Source: Gammaproteobacteria bacterium
GTDB lineage: Bacteria; Pseudomonadota; Gammaproteobacteria; Granulosicoccales; Granulosicoccaceae
NCBI GenBank assembly: GCA_020444765.1
Contig: JAGRHW010000063.1
Span: 1 to 12,782 of the forward strand
Reading direction: 5' to 3'
DNA length: 12,782 nucleotides
Positions within the stretch are counted from its first letter, which is position 1; each line of letters begins with the position of its first letter. The notes under the pieces were generated by a model. The model had not been told where the DNA came from, ran no database searches, and saw nothing but the letters and a program-made list of their open reading frames with translations. Below, one piece after another: positions 6,656 through 12,782 of the stretch. The position numbers and the translations under genes are program-made.

Positions 6656-7744
6656 ATGAAGAGTGTTGTACGAAGTTTATTAATCGTCGTTGGTATCCCC
6701 ACGCTGTTGGCTGCGCTTTATTACAGCTTTCTGGCGTCTGATATCTATGTGTCGGAAACCAAATTTGCGATCAGGAGCGGCAAGTCCGCGGCCAGTATCA
6801 GCGGTGTCGCTGCTCTGTTTGGCGGAGCGGAGATGACCGGTTCCGGGCAGGACTCGATTGTTGTGGAGAACTATATCCACTCGCGCGATATGTTCGAGGC
6901 GCTGGAGGGAAAGCTGAGTCTGTCTGATGCGTTTTCCCGCGAGGAGATAGACTTTGTCGCCCGCCTGAAAGACTCGTTCACCCAGGAGGAGTTTCTCAAC
7001 TACATGATCGACAAGGTTGATATAACCCGTGACGAAACCAGTAATATCATCAGTCTGCGTGTCAAGGCATTCACCGCCGAGCTGGCCAGGGCGCTGGCGC
7101 TGGAAATTATTTCGCTGAGCGAGGATCTGGTCAATCGCCTGTCTACACGAATGGAAGTCGATGCGATCGAAATGGCTCAGCAGGAAGTTGAGAAAGCTGC
7201 CGAACATGCGCGGGATGTCAGTGAAAGACTCTCGGCATTTCGCAATCTGTCCACCTCCATCGATCCGGCCGCTGAGTCGAGCGCCTTACTGGGAATAGTG
7301 AGCGGAATTGAGGCCAAGCTGGCTCAGGCGCGCACGGAGCTGGGGGAGAAGCGCGCCTATATGAAAGACAGCTCGCCCGAAGTACAGAGTTTGCTGAACC
7401 GGATCAACGCGCTCAAGGAGCAGCTGAACACCGAGCGCAAACGGCTGGCCGGCGATCAGGGCGTCACCATGAACGGTTTGATCCAACAGTATCAACCCCT
7501 GATCCTCGAGCAGGAACTGGCGCGGGAAAGATACACCTCGGCACTGGGCTCGCTGGAAGCCGCGAGAATTGAGGCCCAGCGAAAGAAACAATATCTGATT
7601 ACCTTTGTCGAGCCGACCTTGCCGGATCAGGCCGTGGAACCCAGACGTTTAATGGATACGCTAACGGTTTCCATGCTTGCCTTTTTGTCTTTTGCCGTCG
7701 GTGGCTTGATGTGGTCCGCTCTGAAAGATCATATAGGACGTTAA
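6656..7744 (+). CDS. kpsE: Capsule export inner-membrane/periplasmic co-polymerase, KpsE/CtrB type
   Basis: Polysaccharide co-polymerase (PCP-3) family member that links the KpsMT transporter to the outer-membrane KpsD across the periplasm. The 362-residue protein has a short cytoplasmic start, a first membrane helix (about 5-26), a large periplasmic part, and a second helix near the C-terminus (about 336-356) with a short cytoplasmic tail. The early SETKFAIRSG (33-42) is a family landmark. Residues from about 170 to 310 are rich in Glu, Lys, Gln and Ala with heptad-like spacing and should form the coiled coil. The segment before helix 2, VEPTLPDQAVEPRRL, is the proline-rich motif typical of PCP proteins. 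It follows kpsT by eight bases. The Shine-Dalgarno is weak, suggesting coupling to kpsT. Confidence 0.93.
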   Translation: MKSVVRSLLIVVGIPTLLAALYYSFLASDIYVSETKFAIRSGKSAASISGVAALFGGAEMTGSGQDSIVVENYIHSRDMFEALEGKLSLSDAFSREEIDFVARLKDSFTQEEFLNYMIDKVDITRDETSNIISLRVKAFTAELARALALEIISLSEDLVNRLSTRMEVDAIEMAQQEVEKAAEHARDVSERLSAFRNLSTSIDPAAESSALLGIVSGIEAKLAQARTELGEKRAYMKDSSPEVQSLLNRINALKEQLNTERKRLAGDQGVTMNGLIQQYQPLILEQELARERYTSALGSLEAARIEAQRKKQYLITFVEPTLPDQAVEPRRLMDTLTVSMLAFLSFAVGGLMWSALKDHIGR

Positions 7745-7828
7745 AAGCTTGTTTTGACTGCAGAGCTGTTTGCTGGCGAACCGCTTGAGCAGTAATTCCC
7801 TGGAGTGGAAGTTGCATAGGACAGTGAC

Positions 7829-7867
7829 ATGATCCGCTTAATCTATCATGGCGGTGACTGCGGCTAG
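7829..7867 (+). CDS. Possible 12-codon upstream ORF ahead of kpsD
   Basis: ATG at 7829 is preceded by AGGA (7818-7821) at a seven-base spacing, the best ribosome binding site in the kpsE-kpsD gap. It opens a frame of 12 codons (MIRLIYHGGDCG) ending in TAG at 7865-7867. The frame overlaps the ATG at 7848 in another frame and ends 37-43 bases before the other possible kpsD starts. It may serve as a leader for translational reinitiation, or the signal may be chance. No homology can be judged at this length. Confidence 0.25.
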   Translation: MIRLIYHGGDCG

Positions 7868-7910
7868 TCTCTTTGAATACTACCGCTTCACCTCTACCAA
7901 GAGTATGTAT

Positions 7911-9557
7911 ATGTTCGGTTTTTATATCAGATTGCTATACCTAATGTGTTTGCTGTTGTCAGTTGTACAGCCTGTTTTTGCTCAGTCTGTTGCTGTTGAT
8001 AACATGGAAGGCGAGGATGCCCGCTCGATAGAGGCGGTCTTGCTGGAGAATGCCAACAGGAAAACCGCGATCAGTCTCGATCCTTTTGGGCAGAATCTGT
8101 TCAGCGGCGCGTTCAAGCGCAGCACCGAAGACGGCCTCAATCCAAACTATGTCATCAGTCCCGGGGACAAAATTGCCGTCAGAATCTGGGGCGCGACCAC
8201 GTTTGATGATCTGCTGACCGTGGATATGCACGGGAATATTTTCATTCCTACGGTTGGGCCGGTCATGGTGGGCGGCGTGCAAAACAGCGAGTTGAATGCA
8301 ACGGTGATACGCGCCGTGCGAACCGTTTTCACCGATAACGTGAGTGTCTACACCAGTCTCAACACGGCGCAACCGGTGGCGGTGTTTGTCACCGGCTATG
8401 TGCGAAGTCCGGGGCGCTACGGCGGTATTCCGTCCAGCTCAGTGTTGTATTTTCTCGATAATGCAGGCGGAATCGATCCGGAGCGCGGCAGTTACCGTGA
8501 GGTCGATATTATCCGTAACGGCAAGGTTCTGCTAAGTGTCGATCTTTATTCCTTCATTATGGAGGGCAAGCTTAAGACCTTGCAATTCCAGGATGGCGAC
8601 ACGGTTTTCGTCAGTCCGAAGGGGCGCAGTGTCAGCGTCGAAGGAGAGGTCAGGAATCGCAACCGCTTCGAGCTCGAGGACAAGTCCTATTCGGGTGAGC
8701 AAATCATGAAACTGGCCGTGCCAGATACGGTGACGACGCACGTTTCAGTGCTGGGTTTTCGTAACGGTGAGCGCTTTGCCAGGTATATGCTGATCGATAA
8801 TTTCAGGGAATTTGTGGTCGAGAACGGCGATATCATCACTTTTAAATCAGATATAACTGAAGAAATGATCGTTGTCGAGATCGAAGGCGAATTCGATGGT
8901 CAGTCCCAATATGTACTGCCTAAAAACACTCGCTTGATGGAGTTGCTTGATTATATAAAGGTCGATCCGGAAGAGGCGCAGGCGGGCTCGATTTCAATCC
9001 GTCGGGAAAGTATCGCGGAGCGTCAAAGAACTGCCTTGCATGAAAGCCTGGACCGTATTGAATCCGCCTATTTTACGGCGTCATCGCATACCAATGAAGA
9101 AGCTTCGATCCGCGCTCAGGAATCGCAAATGATCAGCGAGTTTATAAAACGGGCGCGATTGATCGAGCCGAATGGACGACTGGTGCTTGCAAATCACGGC
9201 GAGGTGCAGGATGTACGGCTGGAGATGGGTGATGTCATCACCATTCCCAGAAAGAAAGAATCTGTCATGGTCAATGGTGAAGTGCGGGTTTCCCAGGCGG
9301 TGTTATGGGATAAGGGCCTGAACGCGCGTGATTACATCAGCAAGTCTGGAGGATTTACTGATCAGGCGAACTCTGACACCTTGCTCCTGGTCAAGCAAAG
9401 CGGCGAAGTCCTAAGGGGGGATAGCTTTGCCATCGAGCCGGGTGATGAGATCGTCGTGTTGCCGAAAGTGCCGGTCAAGAGCCTGCAACTGGCCTCCACG
9501 ATCTCGGATATTCTGTACAAGATTGCGATTGCGGCCAAAGTGGCGATCAGTCTCTAG
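7911..9557 (+). CDS. kpsD: Outer-membrane polysaccharide export protein, KpsD type
   Basis: Outer-membrane polysaccharide export (OPX) protein that forms the exit route for capsule with KpsE. With the start at 7911 it has 548 residues, near the 558 of E. coli KpsD. A signal peptide MFGFYIRLLYLMCLLLSVVQ ends at VFA-QS (cleavage after residue 24). There is no lipobox, so like KpsD and unlike Wza it is not lipidated. The polysaccharide export domain begins at NPNYVISPGDKIAVRIWG (about 77-94), followed by SLBB-type segments around VFVTGYVRSPGRYGG, VSVEGEVRNRNRFEL and VMVNGEVRVSQAV. A C-terminal amphipathic helix (ISDILYKIAIAAKVAISL) ends the protein. Start choice: ATG 7911 has AAGAG (7899-7903) seven bases upstream and a normal signal length. 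In-frame ATGs at 7848 and 7905 would extend the signal peptide to 45 or 26 residues. The gap to kpsE (about 166 bases) contains a mini-ORF. Confidence 0.93.
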   Translation: MFGFYIRLLYLMCLLLSVVQPVFAQSVAVDNMEGEDARSIEAVLLENANRKTAISLDPFGQNLFSGAFKRSTEDGLNPNYVISPGDKIAVRIWGATTFDDLLTVDMHGNIFIPTVGPVMVGGVQNSELNATVIRAVRTVFTDNVSVYTSLNTAQPVAVFVTGYVRSPGRYGGIPSSSVLYFLDNAGGIDPERGSYREVDIIRNGKVLLSVDLYSFIMEGKLKTLQFQDGDTVFVSPKGRSVSVEGEVRNRNRFELEDKSYSGEQIMKLAVPDTVTTHVSVLGFRNGERFARYMLIDNFREFVVENGDIITFKSDITEEMIVVEIEGEFDGQSQYVLPKNTRLMELLDYIKVDPEEAQAGSISIRRESIAERQRTALHESLDRIESAYFTASSHTNEEASIRAQESQMISEFIKRARLIEPNGRLVLANHGEVQDVRLEMGDVITIPRKKESVMVNGEVRVSQAVLWDKGLNARDYISKSGGFTDQANSDTLLLVKQSGEVLRGDSFAIEPGDEIVVLPKVPVKSLQLASTISDILYKIAIAAKVAISL

Positions 9558-9607
9558 GTTGCGGTTAAGCACCGACATAACGACGTGAAATACTGAAGAG
9601 AGTAATC

Positions 9608-9667
9608 ATGACCGGTCCGCAATATTTGGCGCTATTTTTGAATAATAAAGGCGACAAACTGCGGTGA
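9608..9667 (+). CDS. Possible 19-codon small ORF between kpsD and the glycosyltransferase
   Basis: The 161-base gap between kpsD and the glycosyltransferase gene holds one small ORF, ATG 9608 to TGA 9667, encoding MTGPQYLALFLNNKGDKLR. AGAG (9597-9600) lies seven bases before its ATG. A short hydrophobic centre (YLALFL) and a basic end are visible, but nothing more can be said. No terminator was seen in the gap, so the downstream gene can belong to the same transcript. The ORF may be a leader peptide or chance. Confidence 0.2.
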   Translation: MTGPQYLALFLNNKGDKLR

Positions 9668-9718
9668 TGATCTGTCGGGGTCATCTGGAATATTAAGGGA
9701 AAAGACTCGGGATAAACG

Positions 9719-12514
9719 ATGAAGTTAAGAATCGGTAAGAACAGCGCGAGACAAGCGGCGGCTAGCCAGTCTCACGATACATTCGGGCATATCGACAGTT
9801 ACAGTTGCGGACAGCTGCGTGGCTGGGTCAAGAGAAAAAGCTCCAACGACCCCGTGCGTTTTGTAGTTCGCTCCGGCGATACCGTGGTCGGGGAAGGGGT
9901 CGCCGGCCAATACCGTGAGGATCTGGAAAAAGCCGATATCGGGAAAGGCAACCATGGCTTTGAAATAGCCCTGAAATCCGGACTCGCTATCACCAAGGGC
10001 ATGACGGTTCAGCTGTTCGACAGTCAGGACAACAGCAAGGTTGCCAGCAATGACTTCGAGCTGTCGGTGATCGAAAATATCGATACCCTGTCGACCGAGA
10101 TTACCGATAAAAAATTCCAGGTTTTGCTGCGATCGGACAGTTTTAAAATACAGCCAGCACTAAACGGACGCTTTCTTATCGATGGTGAAGAGGTCAGCCG
10201 TTGGGGCAGTGATAACAAGCCGGCGGCAGAGCAATTTCTGGTCACGGTGCAGATACCAGAAGAGGCGTACGACCTGTGTCTGCATATCTTCTCCCTGGAA
10301 GTGGATGCCTGCGATGAGGTTTGCGGCGAAACACTGCGTGTACTGCAACCTTTGTCGACACCCTGGAAATACCTGAAAAGCTCCGCCACCAGGGGAATAT
10401 ATGGCGCGCTCGATAGCATTGCGGCCTACCGTTATGAATCATTAAAACTGCAGATTGCCAATACCGATGCGTCGTGCGATGCGCAAACGATGCAGAATAT
10501 CGCCACAGCACATGATGTGGTTATTGAAGGTTATCAGAATCGCAAGAAGTTCCCGACACTGGTTCTGCCGGCAGCCGAGAAGCCGCAGGTTTCCATACTG
10601 GTGCCGGCCTATAACAAGTTCGAGCTGACCTATAATTGCATTGCCTCGATAATCCTGGCGTATAACCGCACGAGCTATGAAGTCATTTTAATTGATGATT
10701 GTTCAACGGATGAAACCGCTGAAGCCGAGAAATATATTGAAAACCTGAAGGTGGTTCGTAATGAACAGAACCTGAGGTTTCTGCTGTCTTGTAATAACGG
10801 CAGTCAGCAGGCCGCTGGTGAATACATCATGTTTCTCAACAATGACACCGAGGTTACCTCAGGCTGGCTGGATAATCTGATTTCTGTCTTTGACAGGTTT
10901 GATCACGTGGGTCTGGTCGGTTCAAAACTGATTTATCCGGATGGCAAACTTCAGGAAGCGGGCGGGATTGTCTGGGGTAACGGACAGCCCTGGAATATTG
11001 GTAACCGCGCCAACGCCTTTGCGCCCGAATACAATTACGTTCGTCAGGCGGATTATGTATCCGGCGCGGCGATGATGATCACCAGGGAACTTTGGGAATC
11101 TCTCGGTCGTTTCAGTGAGGAGTTCGCGCCCTCGTACTTTGAGGATACCGATCTTGCCTTCAAGGTGAGGGAGTCAGGGCATAAGGTTATCTACAGCCCG
11201 AAGTCGGTAGTCGTGCACTTTGAAGGTATGAGTAATGGCACCGATCTGACCAAGGGTGTCAAGAAATATCAGAACGTGAATTTTCCGAAGTTCAAGGAAA
11301 AATGGGTACAGGCCTATAAGGGCAACGGGGTCGTCGGGAAGAATCTGCATCTGGAAAAGGATCGTGGAATCGAATACCGGGCCTTGGTTATTGATTATAC
11401 AACTCCGGATACAAGCCGCGATGCGGGCAGCTATGCTGCGGTTCAGGAAATGAAGCTCTTGCAGAGCCTGGGTTTCAAGGTGACTTTTCTGCCTGACAAC
11501 CAGGCCCATATGGGTCGCGCCACCGAGTATCTGCAGGACTCCGGTATCGAATGCCTGTACCACCCGTTTGTCGATTCAATTTCAGATTATATCGGGAACC
11601 ACGGCAAGGAATACGATATCGTCTATATAACGCGTTATGACATTGCTGAAAAATATCTGCAATCGATTCGCAAAAGCACTGATGCAAAAATTATTTTTAA
11701 TAATGCAGATCTGCACTTCCTTAGAGAGATCAGGGCGATCGTTTCGGCTAAGGGCAAGGACTTTTCCAGCGCTTTGGCGACACGTGAGAAAGAGCTGGAG
11801 GTGATGCGTAATGTGGATGTCACTCTTTCGTATAACGAAGCCGAGCATGCGGTGATTTCATCCCACAACGTGGACAAAAGCAATGTCTGCAAATGTCCGT
11901 GGGTTCTGTATCCGAAAAACGTAACAAAACCGTTCTCTGAAAGAAACGGGCTGGCGTTTCTCGGTGGCTATAACCATGCGCCCAACGTTGAGTCCGTAAA
12001 ATATCTCGCGGCTAATGTCATGCCCAAGCTGCTGGAGAGAGATGAGAGTATAAAACTCTATGTCTACGGCAGTGCCATGACGGCCGAGATAGAGGCGCTG
12101 GCAGCCGAGAATATCGAAATAGTCGGTTTTGCCGAAAGCCTTGACGACGTTTATACCAACTGCCGGATTTTTGTGGCGCCGCTTTTGTCGGGCGCCGGTA
12201 TCAAGGGAAAAGTGCTTGAAAGCATGTCATACAATGTTCCTTCGGTTCTTTCTCCGATTGCCGCCGAGGGGACGGGTTTGTCAAATGGAGTAAGCTGCCT
12301 GATCGCGGAGAACGATGAGGAGTGGGTTGAGCAAATTATCAAGCTCTACAACGATGAACAGCTTTGGAACAGAATGGCTGAAAACAGTGGGTTATTGACA
12401 CGCAGTAATTATTCTTTTGGGGCTGCACGCAAGGCGTTCCGTAAAATGCTGAACTCGGTGGATATCTTTACCATGCCGGAATCGAAAGCACTGTATAACA
12501 AAAAGGAAAACTGA
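9719..12514 (+). CDS. Tandem GT2-GT4 glycosyltransferase with N-terminal accessory module, putative capsule synthase
   Basis: A 931-residue cytosolic or membrane-associated enzyme that probably builds the capsule chain. Three regions are visible. Residues 20-120 form a small beta-type module (GHIDSYSCGQLRGWV, then QYREDLEKADIGKGNHGFEI) found fused to some bacterial glycosyltransferases. A further beta-rich linker spans about 130-215. Residues 288-505 form a GT2 (GT-A) transferase: VSILVPAYNKFEL, DDCSTD (326-331), the metal-binding-type NNDTE (374-378), VSGAAMMI (447-454) and FEDTD (474-478). Residues 553-905 form a GT4 (GT-B) transferase: FLGGYNHAPNVESV (747-760), IVGFAESLDDVY and SGAGIKGKVLES (824-835) with Glu834. 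No membrane helix is seen. Two transferase domains suggest two linkages, for example a disaccharide repeat, but the sugars cannot be read from sequence. The ATG at 9719 has only a weak CGGGA upstream. A sulfotransferase-like gene follows after five bases. Confidence 0.92.
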   Translation: MKLRIGKNSARQAAASQSHDTFGHIDSYSCGQLRGWVKRKSSNDPVRFVVRSGDTVVGEGVAGQYREDLEKADIGKGNHGFEIALKSGLAITKGMTVQLFDSQDNSKVASNDFELSVIENIDTLSTEITDKKFQVLLRSDSFKIQPALNGRFLIDGEEVSRWGSDNKPAAEQFLVTVQIPEEAYDLCLHIFSLEVDACDEVCGETLRVLQPLSTPWKYLKSSATRGIYGALDSIAAYRYESLKLQIANTDASCDAQTMQNIATAHDVVIEGYQNRKKFPTLVLPAAEKPQVSILVPAYNKFELTYNCIASIILAYNRTSYEVILIDDCSTDETAEAEKYIENLKVVRNEQNLRFLLSCNNGSQQAAGEYIMFLNNDTEVTSGWLDNLISVFDRFDHVGLVGSKLIYPDGKLQEAGGIVWGNGQPWNIGNRANAFAPEYNYVRQADYVSGAAMMITRELWESLGRFSEEFAPSYFEDTDLAFKVRESGHKVIYSPKSVVVHFEGMSNGTDLTKGVKKYQNVNFPKFKEKWVQAYKGNGVVGKNLHLEKDRGIEYRALVIDYTTPDTSRDAGSYAAVQEMKLLQSLGFKVTFLPDNQAHMGRATEYLQDSGIECLYHPFVDSISDYIGNHGKEYDIVYITRYDIAEKYLQSIRKSTDAKIIFNNADLHFLREIRAIVSAKGKDFSSALATREKELEVMRNVDVTLSYNEAEHAVISSHNVDKSNVCKCPWVLYPKNVTKPFSERNGLAFLGGYNHAPNVESVKYLAANVMPKLLERDESIKLYVYGSAMTAEIEALAAENIEIVGFAESLDDVYTNCRIFVAPLLSGAGIKGKVLESMSYNVPSVLSPIAAEGTGLSNGVSCLIAENDEEWVEQIIKLYNDEQLWNRMAENSGLLTRSNYSFGAARKAFRKMLNSVDIFTMPESKALYNKKEN

Positions 12515-12519
12515 TTGTT

Positions 12520-12782
12520 ATGTCTAAAAGAAATATTATTGTCCACTACCACCTGTTTAAGAACGCCGGTACTTCTATCGATAAGATGCTGAAAAATTCT
12601 TTCGGTGACGCGTGGGAAAACTATGATTTACCCGCGGCCGGCGCAAGGATTTCTCCCGACAGTCTTCAGCAGTACATTGAAGAAAATCCTCATTTACAGG
12701 CGAGTTCCTCTCATCAGATTGTGCCGCCTTTACCGACTGGCGATTTAAATGTGTTCCCGATTGTTTTTTTGCGGGACCCGAT
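12520..12782 (+). CDS. PAPS-dependent sulfotransferase family protein (3' end missing)
   Basis: The first 87 codons of a gene cut by the window edge. The protein opens with RNIIVHYHLFKNAGTSID (4-21). KNAGTS (14-19), directly after a short beta strand, is the 5'-phosphosulfate-binding loop of PAPS-using sulfotransferases of the Golgi carbohydrate/heparan 2-O-sulfotransferase-like group. PIVFLRDP (80-87) at the right edge matches the start of the 3'-phosphate-binding motif, in which the Arg is conserved. ATG 12520 follows the glycosyltransferase stop by five bases; AAGGA at 12503-12507 is its likely but slightly distant ribosome binding site. The position suggests that the enzyme transfers sulfate to the capsule polysaccharide in the cytoplasm. 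The acceptor is unknown, and the rest of the fold is outside the window. Confidence 0.85.
   Translation, partial: MSKRNIIVHYHLFKNAGTSIDKMLKNSFGDAWENYDLPAAGARISPDSLQQYIEENPHLQASSSHQIVPPLPTGDLNVFPIVFLRDP

Noticed and set aside
7745..7828. Terminator after kpsE
   Set aside because: Only four-base-pair stems without a U run could be drawn, so transcription probably continues into kpsD.

Overview
The window looks like a proteobacterial chromosome segment, most likely gammaproteobacterial or possibly betaproteobacterial. The evidence is a Calvin-type class II aldolase, a Gram-negative purC/purE/purK set and a KpsMTED-type ABC-dependent capsule export system. The species cannot be named from the sequence alone. 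Two blocks are visible: a housekeeping block (1-3487) and a surface-polysaccharide block (3797 to the right edge). A 309-base non-coding stretch separates them.

Housekeeping block: the 3' two-thirds of a fructose-bisphosphate aldolase gene reads rightward into a perfect hairpin. That hairpin appears to terminate both the aldolase gene and the convergent purC, and it even contains the purC stop codon. purC (SAICAR synthase, reverse strand) is divergent from a tightly packed purE-purK pair. Together the three genes supply two successive steps of de novo purine synthesis: AIR to CAIR by PurK and PurE, then CAIR to SAICAR by PurC.

Capsule block: all genes point rightward. The order is kpsF (arabinose-5-phosphate isomerase, for Kdo supply), a small unrecognised lipoprotein gene, kpsM and kpsT (ABC transporter), kpsE (inner-membrane/periplasmic co-polymerase) and kpsD (outer-membrane export protein). 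A 931-residue two-domain glycosyltransferase gene follows, then the first 87 codons of a PAPS-dependent sulfotransferase-like gene cut by the window edge. kpsF to kpsE is almost gapless: the lipoprotein gene starts directly after the kpsF stop, and the lipoprotein/kpsM and kpsM/kpsT junctions are ATGA overlaps. The likely logic is that a Kdo-anchored polysaccharide is built by the tandem transferase, possibly sulfated, and exported through KpsMTED.

The most interesting points are the lipoprotein gene embedded in the export operon (TTG start, strong Shine-Dalgarno), the tandem GT2-GT4 enzyme with an N-terminal accessory module next to a sulfotransferase, the possibly structured leader of kpsF with an ops/JUMPstart-like core, and short ORFs with plausible ribosome binding sites ahead of kpsD and of the glycosyltransferase. 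No tRNA, rRNA, insertion sequence, CRISPR array or attachment site was seen.
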